Positions 30,685 to 41,617 of a stretch of 64,000 nt of DNA are shown here, piece after piece. The notes under the pieces were generated by a model, which worked only from the letters and a program-made list of their open reading frames with translations, was not told the origin of the DNA and made no database searches. How positions within the stretch are numbered: the stretch's first letter is position 1; each line of letters opens with the position of its first letter. The position numbers were made by a program, and so were the translations under genes. Source of the DNA: Marsupella aquatica (taxonomy: Eukaryota; Marchantiophyta); the NCBI GenBank assembly GCA_973895155.1, contig OZ316892.1, positions 186,001 through 250,000 on the forward strand, written 5' to 3'.

Positions 30685-33600
30685 TCACGACACCGGTGGT
30701 GGATCCTTAATGGACGCCCCCAACGCTTCCTCCTCAGCCACTGCCGTAGGCTCATTCCCTGATAGATTACCTGCCCTTGACTGAGTCAACTCTCCATCGG
30801 CCTGATTGGGTCCACCATCGGCGTCGGCATCGGCTCGAGAATCGGTTACGGCCTCAGCCTCGGCTACGGTCTCCCCGGCCTGCTCAAGAGGCGGATCTGG
30901 AATACCGGCCTCCTTACTGAGTAGTTCGGCTTGGGCCGCACCACCCCCACCTGTGATCATAGCGGGATCTATTGCCGTATTCATGTCGGAGGATGGTGCT
31001 GGTTCTACCTCTTTGGTCACCACGGCTTGTGGAGTCGGATTACTCCTTGACCCTGAAGGTTTCCGCTTTTTCTTCTTTTCTGGTTCGGCAGCTGGTCCCT
31101 TCCCCTTCCCACTTACCTCCGGCACTGGTGCAGTTGGCGCGGCTTTTTCTTCGGCCAGTACCACTCCTGGTAACTTGGTTGCCCCAATTGGAGTTGGGCC
31201 TGATGAAGACAAGCACCTAAATACTGCGGCTTGTTTCTTCAGCCGCTCCGTTTGGTTGTCGGCCCGCCGCTGGAGGTTCTCCATCTTCCTCGTGATTTCC
31301 TCCAACTCCTCCTGGGTCTCATCCAGGTCCTTGCGTGCCTCCTCTAGTTCCTTTTGGGCTTCCTCCCGTTCTTGTTTCAAGGTAGTCCTCTCCTCCTGGG
31401 TTGCTTTTAGCTCCTTGTCGAGCTCTGCAATGATGACAGACTCCATCTGGTTCATCTTGGCGTAAGTTTGTTCGAGCATCTCGTCCTTCTCCCTTAGGTC
31501 GGCCTTGAAGCTGGCCGTCAGGGACACAAGCTCCTGCTGCAGCGCCATAATCCCTTGATAGGATTTCCCTAACTCGGCCTCCTTCTGCTCAAGGGCTCCA
31601 CGGATTTTCTCGAGCTCCCCTTTCAACGCCCATTCCTTTCTTTGGGTCTCCGCCATGGCCCGGCTGTTGGCTATTATGTGGGCCTCCTCTGTATTCTTCA
31701 GCTCTTGCTTCCACTTCTCCCTCTCTTTGATCGTGTCGGCCAACTCTTCCTGCGTCTGAGTCAGTTTATCCTTGATATTCTGATTATCAGCCTGCGCGGT
31801 GTCCAACTGCCCCTGCATGATGTTCAGCTCATGTCGTTTAATCCGCAGTTCATCTTGGGCTTTCTTGGCCGCCCTTAGATCTTCAATCTCGGCTTCCATC
31901 CTCCTAAGCCGCCGAATGACCTCATCCTTCTTGCTTCTCTCTAAAGCCACCGCTTCTTCTAATTGGTGCTTCTCCAACTGCTCCCTATGGAAAAAGGGTC
32001 CTACCTCCAACTCCTCTCCAAAGATGCCGAGCGCAAGTTCCCCACACATCTCACCATACTCCATGGCTCTATTCTTAGCGTAGGTGGAGTAAGTAGAAGT
32101 GATCGGCATCGCCCATCGCGGCCTCTGCTCCCAAGCCGTCCTGCGGATCTCTTCAATCGTGGCTAGAGGTTTGCTTCCTTTTTTGGCTAGCCGCCTGATG
32201 TCCTCCGGCCAATCTCCTCCTGGTAAATCATTTTCCTTAGCCAGGGCGGCCTCCTCCTCCTGCTTGATTCGCTCCTGAAATTCCTGCACCGTCTGTTTTA
32301 TGCCGTCGAAGCTCGGGGGAGCAACATCTGGTGGGGGAGACTCAGGGCTACTCTGCTGGTTGGGGTCCCCTCGCACTACCCTTGGAAGTGTGGGGACAAA
32401 CCGGCCACAGGTCCTTACTCCTGGAACGTGATGGTCCGACCCATAGCCGGAATTATCATGGCTGCAATCCTCCACTGCCTCCTCTACCTCTTGGACGTCC
32501 GGCTTCTCCCTCTCCTCTTCGTCGGTAGGAGCTTCAGGCAATTCTGCCTCAGATTCGGAGCTTGAGGTTCCCACGTACATTCGAACACCTGGCTTGGATT
32601 CCGGCCTGATTCTCTCCTTGTCTCCAGCAAAGGGGTTTTCTCTTGTGAGCCGGTGTAGGCCTACCTCTGTAGTAGTGTCCTGCATTGTTGCCGTTGCCGT
32701 TGTTGTTGCCGATGCCGATTTCTTTTCTTTCTCCAGTAGTTTCAGCAGACTCTGCATGCCTGGTTGCTGCATCGGCAAGTCCTCCTTCCTGGGCCTAAAC
32801 ACCTGCTCGATCGTAGGACTAACAGGTGGTTGAGGCTTCTCAGCCAACGGCCTCGGCGTTGGAGCTTCCTCGGGTGCCCTTACCTGCAGGGGAAGTACCG
32901 GGGCAAAAGTCTGACCTCTGGCATACCGGCACAACAACGGCATGTGATAGCCCAGCCGCGACACGCTCCCCATGCCGATTACCTGCTGCTCCTCCTTTAA
33001 GATCTTCTTCAATTGGTTGAGGAGGTACCCGTTGTAGTCCCGGCTTGGGTCTGGCCTTTCTGCCAGATAGACCTGTGCCTTGCCGATCTCTGCCCTCGGC
33101 AAGTTACAATGCATGGTCACCCGCAAGAAGTCGATCATCTCTCCTATGTGCGGGTTGGTGCAGGTGTTCTGGAAGAAGCCATTCTTCGTTGATGGCCCGG
33201 GGAACAACCGGAACTCCTTGTCAGGCAAGGTCTTCCTGGTATCAACTTTGGTCTTATTGCCTATCGGCAGGCCAAACACTTCGGCAATTACCTTGGGAGT
33301 AAGATAGAAATCCTTCCCATATATCCTCGTGCAATTGGTCTCGGGTTCCCATGACCCCACGAATTCTAATAGGTCTGACTCCGGTACCTCCGGCTTCAGC
33401 CATGGTAATCTTACAAAGGCCTCCAAGCCGGATCCGGCCATGAAGCCTTGGTACTTCTTGGTCTGCATGGCCGTAAAGCATGCATCCTCCTCCCGTGCAA
33501 AATGTAGTTGCACCTCCACCGGTAGGGTTGCCGCCCAGCCCTTCCAGGTGTCATCCCTGGTTGGAATGGCCTTGATGGGATCGACCTCCTCCTCTTCGGC

Positions 33601-34317
33601 TTCTCCCTGCCTCCTGCTCTGCTGCTCGACTGGCTTCTTTGGTGCCGCCGACCTCGTTCTTTTTGCCGGGGTGGCTTCATCGTTGACGGCTCCCTTCCTC
33701 TTCATCTCTGCTGCCGTGGAGGTTTCTCCTAGCACCGTTGCCTGGGTCCACCTTTCCATGCTACCCTTTAATTCCCAGTGTATGTCGTTGCAGTTCTTGA
33801 TGGCCTCTCGGATGCCGACGACGCTGTCTTTGCAAAACAGAAGATCGTCGAGTTGATTGGAAGTAGGCGTCCATAGGAACTCGTCCTTGATGAGTTCGCC
33901 TCCTAAGAAAGCCGTCTTCTACAGCTCCCACAATCGAGCGAGCTCTTGCCGTTCTCGAGCTGCCCTTTCTGATTCCTTGTCCTCATAAGTCTTGATGTAC
34001 TCAGTTGCCCGTTCGAACAGGCATCCCCAGAAATGTGCTGCTTGATTGACGTTGCTCATACCCTCCTTAGGTCGATCGTCGGTATCTACTCTCTCCCCGA
34101 GTGCTTGCCTAAGCAGCTGACAGTAGTTGGCCTCCCGTAGTCGTCTGCCTAGTTCGTGCTCGCAAATGAGCCACCATCTCCTGCAAGCGCTCCTTACCCC
34201 TCTCCTCTGCCGGTCCTTCTTCCCGTTGATCCTTCCTAGCCGCCGACGCTTAACGCGCCCTAACCCTAATCGGGTTTTCACCCTCAGCCTTACCTCCGGC
34301 CTCGGCCCGGGTTCCAT
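30685..34317 (-). pseudogene. LORF in 5' LTR of element M (1,210 codons, one stop)
   Basis: The most complete LORF in the window: ATG at 34317, one in-frame TAG at 33919-33921, then open to 30685. The same TAG is present in the 3' LTR (23026-23028), so it predates this insertion; the codon is CAG or CAC in the plus-strand copies. Domain order is as for the other copies, including 'KKKKRKPSGSR' as nuclear signal. The last about 200 residues differ from all other copies: the coiled coil is shorter by about 14 residues ('KQEREEAQKELEEARK') and the tail lacks the regular 8-residue repeat. Starting downstream of the TAG would still give about 1,075 residues. Confidence 0.8.
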
Positions 34318-34437
34318 GGTTGCCCCTAATTGTTTATATTTTCCTTGTTTTGTCCCTATACTAAGGTGTTCCTAGGGTGCCTTCCTGCTTTACCCACTTA
34401 ACCGGCCGAGTGATTCCTGTCTAGGCATCACACCGCA

Positions 34438-34549
34438 CCCCAGGTGGGGTGGTTGATTGTGTGTTATGGGATCACTCTTTCTGTTCTTCCTTGCCACGGG
34501 GTTTTCGTGGTCACTATCTAAATAAATCATGAAAAACACATTTCCAAGG
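34438..34549 (+). other. LINE 3' UTR end
   Basis: Continues the LINE 3' UTR after the family-A insertion (the second CCGCA is at 34433-34437). Contains AATAAATCATGAAAAA close to the end, a polyadenylation-like signal and the remnant of an A-tail, followed by the LINE target duplication at 34550-34565. Confidence 0.65.
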
Positions 34550-35900
34550 AAAGCCCAAGTTAACCATGTGAGAATTTAGACAAGGGATGTGAACATAGTG
34601 ACCCGGTCACAATAAGTAGAACCACCCATTGTGTTAGCTCTACCATCGGACACTAGTGGAGTTCCGAGTTGGGAACAGTTGGATGCTACAACACGGAATA
34701 CAAATTTGGCAGCATCAGCAGAGTGAATTGCTGCCAAGACCAGAAAGGTTAATGGGATTGGATGAGAGAATAGAAAGTGGACCTGAAATTTTAGAATCTA
34801 AGGAAAATCTTAATGAAGGAGGTAGAGAGTCTGTTATACTGGAGGGCAAACCATTAAGTGAGGAATCATTAAGAGAAGAACCCTCCAGTATAGAAACAGC
34901 CAGAGCAAAAAGTGAGCAAGGAAATTAGTAGAGGTTGTTTCAAAAGCTAAAGTGGAGTTAACCGTGGAAGAGTTGTTATGTGTAGCTCCACAATGCAGAG
35001 AAGCAATATTCAAGAAAATGAGTGAAGGAGCCCAAGAGACTGCGGCACCAAACACCAGTGGAGTAAGGGGATGGACAGCTGAAACCAGAAATGAGAAGGT
35101 GGATCCGCAGGAGTTGCCACGAGCACCAACTTATAAGTTGGAAAAGACAGTACTGGCGGATAAGGGAGCAATGGTACAGTTAAATATAAAAGGAACAAAA
35201 ATCAAGAATGTCTTGCTAGATGACGGTTCTACCGTTAATTTAATGAGTGAAGACATATTTTGGAAATTGCAAAGTAAAAATAGTACAGGTTGCACCTTTA
35301 AATCTATTAATGGCAGACCAAAGTAGTTGCCACCCATTGGGGTATATACCAGAATTGCCAATACAAATATCGGGAATTAAATATAACATAGATGTGGTAG
35401 TCTTAAGAAGAGGGGATTCATAAAAAAGGCAACCTATGATATTGGGACGACCTTGGTTAAGGCAAGCCATGGTTAAACAAAGTTGGGCTAAGGATAAAGA
35501 CTATATAAAAATTGAGAGTGAAGGAGAAACCTATAAAATTTACACTAAACCAGCGTTTGATGGAACCGAGTATCAACGGGTACGAGTATGTACCCTAAAC
35601 TGGGAAGAGGGATTATCCGAAGAAGAAGAAACCACATTGTTTGAATGTTGCCCAAATTTAATCCCCCTAGCAGAAGAAAAAGTAGTAAGGAGAGAAGGAC
35701 CTATTAAGCAAGAGAGGGAAATCATGGAACAGGATTTAAAGAAAGATTTATTATTGCATGTTAGATGTCGTATGCTATCAAAAGCAAATATCATCGAATA
35801 TATGCTAAAAACTTGGTGTTCGTTCCCGTGGTAGAACAAGAATGGGATGAAAAGATGTTTTAAAGTGTTGAGTGGTTTAAAGATGGTACTCAACATCTAT
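34550..35900 (+). mobile_element. host Ty3/gypsy element, segment 3 (end of gag, protease)
   Basis: Resumes the gypsy element interrupted by the LINE at 9202. Just after the junction the frame reads 'TRDVNIVTRSQ', the V-x-I/V-TRS motif common between Gag and protease in plant gypsy elements. Reverse transcriptase is missing; the recognisable part ends near 35900. Confidence 0.7.
34566..35834 (+). pseudogene. host gypsy protease region (broken)
   Basis: Spread over three frames (34656-34928, 34952-35326, 35436-35834). The second piece has the retropepsin-like 'VLLDDGSTVNLMS' (DDGS where DGGS or DSGA is usual) after 'AMVQLNIKG'. The third begins with 'MILGRPWLRQA', the conserved ILGRPWL block that follows the active site, and then an acidic segment leading towards reverse transcriptase, which is absent. 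The frameshifts and truncation make it dead. Confidence 0.7.
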
Positions 35901-36832
35901 AAGAAAAATAGAATCTTAAACAAAACACAAGGAATTAATAAAATAAGAACAAAATTGACATTTGCTGGATAACAAAATCTTAGAGCTTTTAGAGGTATAG
36001 TTTAGCAATATTGAACTCCGTCACCATGTCTTAAGAAAGAGCTATGACATTATTTGAGACGTTGATAAGTCAAACATAACCTTGCTATAACTACTCTCTA
36101 GGTTTCTATCATAAATCTAAGTTTAAAAAGTGTCTATGCTCACAAAACCCAAGATAAGTTTTGGATTGTGTGTATAGTAGTGTGTCATTAAAATGCCGGC
36201 AACATGTTTCCTTCTTCAGCGATGCGCAATTCCAAAGGAAAACTAATGCACATTCAGTATACCACAATGGTACTTCAAATCCGTGAATTAAGAATGTCGC
36301 TACTTCTTAATCATATAGATTTCTACTCCTTGATTTCATACAATACTTATCTTCCAAAGATAAGTCCTTCATGTAAATACAGAAATGAACAACAAATGTT
36401 GTAGTTTGGATTAGGCACAAACCAACGGACGGATCTTCTAATACATTCCACAAACATTTTTATGGGTTTTACTTCTTACGGTAATTGCAACATGTGTTAC
36501 CATACGAAGGAGGGGTAGACTCCTAGCACAAGTAATCAAATTCCAAGGTATGCAAATCTTCCTTGCAAAATTGCATTACACGTACAAGGGACAAAACTCC
36601 AAGATGAGGAGATGCAAATAACTATCCACACTGTCTCAAAATGAGATTGGTATCACAAGAAGTACATGAGATTGACCACGGGCTAAGGAGAATGAAGAGA
36701 CATGCCTCTTCATTTCCTAAGTCTAAACTAAGTAAAATAAAAGTCAACTTTGACTAAGGGATAGTCAAATAGTCAAAGCTAAGTAAAAGTCTACAAAATA
36801 AAATACTAATCTCACTCTGTAATAGGAGGAGG
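35901..36832. other. AT-rich stretch without recognisable gene
   Basis: I see no coding sequence, terminal repeat or RNA gene. It may be untranslated or LTR sequence of the host gypsy element or older decayed DNA. The last part has repeated AGTCAA/TAGTCAAA words. The family-B LTR starts at 36833 with left flank GGAGG. Confidence 0.5.
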
Positions 36833-37000
36833 TGTCACGTCGTCAGCCTAGGCCTTAACCGGGCTTCGGCTTAGACAGACACATCTTTTGTCAATATGAG
36901 GGTTCGGGCAGGGAGGGAGGCACGGAATGCACCTAAATCACATAAACTAGCGCTAAGTGCGCCTATTGTCATATACATACACTTCTTAGGTATAGTTTGT

Positions 37001-37016
37001 GTTCCGCCGCTGGAAT
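37001..37016 (-). promoter_or_regulatory. conserved LTR hairpin, family B copy 2
   Basis: GTTCCG-CCGC-TGGAAT: same position and loop as in the other copies. The stem closes if two G-U type pairs are allowed. Confidence 0.5.
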
Positions 37017-37099
37017 GTACCTCAGTCAATAGCAGGACCGACCCCGGCTTACGGGCTTCTAAGCCTTCGTGTTGTCCACCTTCAATCCGGATTTGATGG

Positions 37100-39309
37100 T
37101 GTAATAGAGGAGTTAAGCCCTTAAGGATATAAAAGTTATCTGATATGAAAAAATGGTTTTCAATGACCATGTTGAGGACCTTGAATGGCTATTTAAGCAT
37201 CTATGAGTATATTAAGCTTGAATCATGCCAAGGTGCATATAAAGATGTTATGGTCCCTCATCCGACTCAATAGTGAAAGAGAAATAAAACCATAAATGGA
37301 TTGGTATTGGGAAAATCTGATAGTGAGGAGAGACCTACTTCACCCCTCAAGGAAAGGTTTGGCTTTGGAATTGAGGTCCAACTTTTCACAAATTTGAAGT
37401 TAGACAGATAATTCTAAGATGAATTAATTAGTGCATTTCAGCAACAAGTAGCTCGATCTTTTATCAAGGTTGTGTTACCCCACCTTCCAGTAGTTCATGG
37501 GAAAAATTACACCAACTAAGTGATGGAAATTGAAGAGTTATTCCATCCGGAATTTGAACCGGTTTCCATCCAGTTTTTGAGTCGGTTTTTGATCCGGTTT
37601 GGACATACCATCCGGTAGAAAAATTACCATAACTCTCAAACCATTTATCCAAATCAAGATCTGTAAAGTGTGTTGGAAAGCTCTTTCCGATGCGGTTAAG
37701 ATATATATAAAGAAGTCTGAAAATGGACTCGAAATGACCCACTTAATATTATGAGACTCCAACCGGTGTAACCAAGAGATATCCAAGATTTCCGGACAAA
37801 TAATGAATGAAGATTTTGAAGCGTTGCTTCTACACCATTTGACCTTCAAGATGTCTGACTTTGGACCAATAGGAAGCATGATCCATGGCAAGGACCTTAC
37901 CCAATCAAAATGGTTGGATAAGTATGAAAGGATACTATGAAAAGATATACCCATTCATTGGAAGATGAAGAGACTCGATAGTCAAATTTTTACTACTCTT
38001 GCACTCCTATATTTTACCTACACCAATGGACACCATCTCAAGACCTCATTTTTGGAAACTTTTCACTTTGAAACCAAGAAATGTACTACTTGCTTCCTAT
38101 TTTACTACTACCTTTGGAGGTATCACTTTCATGCCAAACCCTCTCAACTCCATTGATCTAGAAGTAGACTCCACATCGGTGAAGCCTGACACTTCAACTC
38201 CTGAAGAGTAAAAAGTTATTCCATCCGGAAGTTGAACCGGCTTCCTATCCGATTTCCCACTCGGTTTTTGATCCGGTTTCGTGTTTGAAGCCCTATAAAA
38301 CTTAGTATAGGAAGAATTAGACTTTGAATTTTTGCTGAGCACTTTATCTCATAGTCTAGTTTCAGAATTTAGCATTACTTTTTACTTTTACACTTAGGTT
38401 AGGAATTGTAGAGGCATACCTCTTCAACTTTTGTTTAGAGGAAACTTGTCCCTAAGTATAAGAGGGAAAGTTTCCACCATTTTACTCAGACTTGCATTTC
38501 ACTTTTGAAAGTCTCCTTCTTTGAAGAGAAGTAATAGATTCATAATTTTGGTGATCTATGCTTTGTGTTTGGACATTAGTGTGTGACCATTCTTGCTAGA
38601 AAATCTATGGAAAGTGACTAGCAATGTCATAGTTAACCTTTAGGCTGACTGGAAATGCATGCCTGAGACCATGCAAAGGTCTAAAGATTCATGATGACTA
38701 TGAAATACTTATGGCTTATTAAGTATTAGTGGAAGAAGCACCATACGAGAACTCACAAATCGCGTAGTCCTAAAAGAGCAATCTGAAGGATTGAATAGAA
38801 GAATAAGTTAGTTCGGAGTGATGAGTACCGCCTTGCTTTGACTTGGCCATAAAATTAATACGAGCTATCTTATATACATCTTTTACAAATTCTTAGATGG
38901 TTGGCTTTAAGGATTAGCTTTATGCATCAGCCTAATTTAGTCAGACTCTCTGTTGACTCTTAATCGTGCCTAACTTAGTCATAGATTGCTAAGTGGCGAG
39001 AGGAGATGAGACATTTAAGGCTCGCCCTAATCCTCTCTTTACGCCTCCAGCTTTTGGTTGTTTTGTTATAGTTTTAGAATTAATTATTGCACTGTTGATG
39101 ATGCAAACATCACAATACCTGAGGATGTATTAAAAACTTCTTCCACCTGACCTAAGCATGTCGGTAAAGGCTTAAAATCTGAGATAGGTTAGCTTAACTA
39201 TCTCAAAGTATATTAATACAATCTTTTAAGTCTCACAAGCTCTTAATAGGAACGAATTCTGGTTGTTTAAGAGGAAAGTAATTCATATTTCCTTAAACCC
39301 TACTCTACA
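37100..39309 (+). repeat. solo LTR, family C (2,210 bp)
   Basis: Starts TGTAATAG and ends CTCTACA, with GATGG on both sides (37095-37099 and 39310-39314). The family-B copy at 4842-4870 has the same sequence without the insertion and with matching length, so it is the empty site. TATAAA at 38294-38299 (CCCTATAAAAC) fits a core promoter and sets the orientation as plus. Two direct copies of about 65 bp (near 37532 and 38212, sharing GTTATTCCATCCGGAA) lie upstream of the TATA box. No ORF of note. Long solo LTRs like this arise by recombination between the LTRs of a full element. Confidence 0.8.
38294..38299 (+). promoter_or_regulatory. TATA box of family-C LTR
   Basis: TATAAA in the context CCCTATAAAAC, about 1.2 kb into the 2.2-kb LTR; the only clear TATA box in it. 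Confidence 0.5.
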
Positions 39310-39899
39310 GATGGTATGGGTACTCAACCCGGGCTCGCAACCACTTACCCGCAAGCTGCATCCCGTGCACGACTCGGGTAGTGCGTTCGGCCAAATGTTG
39401 GCACCTATACACGAGATTCACACATATACAGACGCACAAGCATACAATCTCGATTTACACGAAGGAAATAATGGGAAAGGATTTTACTACATAGGAGACA
39501 TATGCGTACACTTAGTTGACCCAAAATCTCTGGAATGAACAGGTCCAAGGCTGATGGTGTACACTACAACAAAGCCCGGCTCCACACTCGCCCAGCGAGC
39601 TTAGTCCTACACTCTCCCCTTGGTACACTTTCACTCCCAGAGGTCGGGACTCCCCGCACATACCACGGATGTCCAACACTGAGACTAAAACCCCCCTGCC
39701 TCTACCGAGGGGTGCACTAAATACTAAGGGCCGAGGAACGGAGTGCCCTCGTGCCCGAAGATTTGCTAACTAAGGTCCTAACTAAGCTGGCTGTCAGGCC
39801 GGAAAACGACTACGTAGATTAGAAGATCCTAATCTACGTAGGTTATACAACATGGCAGTGCTGCTTTAACTAGGGCAGGTGCTTGTCCCTGTAGGGTTT

Positions 39900-40578
39900 A
39901 GATTCATTTTCCTGCTTCGCCGCGTCTGCCTCTTCTACGGCCTCCTAGCATGCCTCCTCCAGTTGCTGGGTGTCGCTCATCAGCTTGTCCACCAATTGGG
40001 CCTATTTTGTGGCTTCTCCTTGAAGCCGCGCCACCTCTGCCTTCGGGGTGTCAATCTTGGCTGTGTCCCGCTGAGACCTGGAGTCAGCCTCCTCCATATC
40101 CTTTTGCCAACTGATGGCTTGCCCCTGCAAACCGTCAATCTTGGTCCGGAGCCGTGCAATCTTGGCGTCCTTTCCGAGCCCGGCTTGTACTACTAACGCT
40201 GCTTGGGCTCTAGCCTCGGCGACCTGGTCCTCCGTGGCCGTTACCTGAGGCCGTAGTTGCTGGAGTTCAGCCTCCAGGGTTGCCACTTCGTCCTTCAGGT
40301 AGGCAGACTCAACCCAATATCGCTCTATTCTCTGTGCGGTCTCTGCCTGCGCATGTCCTGCCCTTATTGCCGCAACCAACTCCTGGTTGAAGAAGTAGGC
40401 CACCCTCCGGGCCATGTATTCCCTGATGTCCCGAGAGATCTGTTCCGAGAAATCTCCCAACAACCCGTTCAAAAATGTGCCCGGTGCAAAGAGTTCCGGA
40501 TGGTCTAGATTGTGTCCTTCTGGATTCGGGCACGGGCAGACTCCAACCCGTGCGGGAGTAGGAGTGGACACATCCAGC
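39900..40578 (-). pseudogene. LORF of family B copy 2, coiled-coil part
   Basis: Homologous to 5470-6261: 'FLNGLLGDFSEQISRD', 'YMARRVAYFFNQE', then heptad repeats with 'DAKIARLRTKIDGLQGQAI'. A stop (TAG) near 40002 and a deletion near 39895 remove the C-terminus. Upstream the frame runs by chance about 64 codons into the family-D LTR, giving a chimeric open frame up to 40769. N-terminal and globular parts are absent because D is inserted here. Confidence 0.65.
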
Positions 40579-41617
40579 TGTCGCACCCCTAACCCGGGCC
40601 TTAAATCCAGGTTAGTGTCGTGGTGCGACCTCGACCACCAGTAGGGGTGAGGGTTCGGGCAAGGAGGTGTGTAGTGACCTTCATTAGCCCTAAGTCGGGC
40701 TAAACCGCTATACTTACTGGTATAACACTCGCATAGTTCGTACTTGACATAGGTATATTTATTTTCCACCGCTGGAATTTTCCCTTAGTTAGTGACGCGG
40801 ACTAACTCCCGACTTGGGGCTTTTCAAGCCATCGACGTGACAGGAACTTGTGACACGCAATGAGTGGCAATCCCTACCATTAGTCTGCACCCGGTACGTC
40901 CCTTAAAATGGCGCCTTTGCCCGGACAAAGCATACACACAACACCAGTTACTCTCAGAAACATTAGGGGGAAAAGACTACATTTACTCAGCGAAGCATCA
41001 ATTTACATGGTTGACTCGACTTCAAAGGGGGTCAGCAGGCCCAACGGCAGTCGATGCCCAGTCTCTACGAGGCCCTGCCTCGCACTTGCCCAGCAAGCTC
41101 GACTCTGGCTCTCACTCCTTGGTACGCTCTGACCCTACTCAGGCCGGGACTCCCCGTGCCTCGCCTTTCTTCTACTGAGATAACTAAGCCTTCTCCCCCT
41201 TCCCATCGCGGAAGGGGAAGCCTAAATACTACCATAGCGGAAGAGAACCGGAGGATACTACCTTCCGGGGTACTACCTACTGACTAACTAACTGCTGACT
41301 ACCGGTTGCGCTGCACTGACCGGTTGACCGTCGACCACGAGTGTGCCAACCGGAATGGCAGCGGCCAAGCCTACTGACAAACTCTAGTCCGTTGATGGAC
41401 TCAATCCTACGTTGGCTGATCCTAACTGACCGGCCCTAATTCTTCCTACTGCCGCTAATCGGCGCCTAATGACAGTCATTCTGTCGTTACGCCTAACTAA
41501 AAGATGCCGCTGACTTAACCGCCTCGTGTGGCGCCTGCTTCTACCCTTCGCTAACTACCCCTTACGTGTGTGCAGTGGTTGGACCAGGGCTGGTCCCCTT
41601 GTCGGGGCGAGACCTCG
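40579..41617 (-). repeat. family-D LTR, 3' part (continues at 49482)
   Basis: Begins TGTCGCACCCC directly after the point where family-B homology stops (flank CCAGC). It has the same landmarks as A and B: 'ATAGGTATATT' followed by the hairpin at 40763-40778 and a GGCTT...AAGCC-like block. Interrupted at 41617 by a family-A LTR. No gene in this 1 kb, matching the non-coding end zone of the A and B LTRs. Confidence 0.65.
40763..40778 (-). promoter_or_regulatory. conserved LTR hairpin, family D
   Basis: TTTCCA-CCGC-TGGAAT: five of six stem pairs form, the loop is invariant, and the pair next to the loop is A-T where A and B1 have G-C. Confidence 0.5.

Larger units (their letters stand above)
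18880..34432 (-). mobile_element. complete Ty3/gypsy retrotransposon, family A, ORF-bearing giant LTRs
   Basis: 15,553 bp with a 5-bp duplication CCGCA on each side (18875-18879 and 34433-34437). Minus-strand order is 5' LTR (29764-34432), primer-binding site, gag-protease, pol (reverse transcriptase, RNase H, integrase), polypurine tract and 3' LTR (18880-23539). Pol order is gypsy (Metaviridae). The reverse transcriptase and RNase H blocks and the lack of a chromodomain suggest the Athila/Tat (non-chromovirus) side; that is inference. The LTRs are unusually long and each contains LORF. It is inserted in the LINE 3' UTR. Confidence 0.93.
29764..34432 (-). repeat. 5' LTR of family-A element M (4,669 bp)
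   Basis: Same boundaries as the 3' LTR (TGTGATGCC...CGCACCACA). Carries LORF (30685-34317), palindrome 30173-30195 and hairpin 30019-30034. The segment about 30790-31420 differs clearly from the 3' LTR, while the rest is close to identical. 29764-30684 is non-coding LTR. Confidence 0.93.
9203..34549 (+). mobile_element. plant LINE (L1-like), full length but deleted and interrupted
   Basis: Bounded by a 16-bp target duplication with one mismatch: AAAGCCCCAGTTAACC at 9187-9202 and AAAGCCCAAGTTAACC at 34550-34565. LINE parts are 5' UTR (9203-10210), ORF1 (10211-12319), ORF2 (12310-13956 and 18665-18780) and 3' UTR (18781-18879 and 34438-34549, with AATAAATCATGAAAAA near its end). A CACTA-like element and a family-A gypsy element are inserted in it. 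The poly(A) tail is short and followed by about 14 bp before the duplication, so the 3' edge is accurate only to that extent. Confidence 0.8.
36833..40578 (-). repeat. family-B LTR copy 2, interrupted and truncated
   Basis: Starts TGTCACGTCGTCAGCC like 4585 and follows that copy to a point equivalent to about 6220. It is interrupted by the family-C solo LTR (37100-39309) and cut off by the family-D LTR at 40579. Contains the hairpin at 37001-37016 and LORF remains. 39316-39900 is non-coding LTR matching 4860-5460. Confidence 0.85.

Noticed and set aside
40002-40769. 255-aa minus-strand ORF as one protein
   Set aside because: The first about 64 codons lie in the family-D LTR and the rest in family-B LORF; the fusion is created by insertion.
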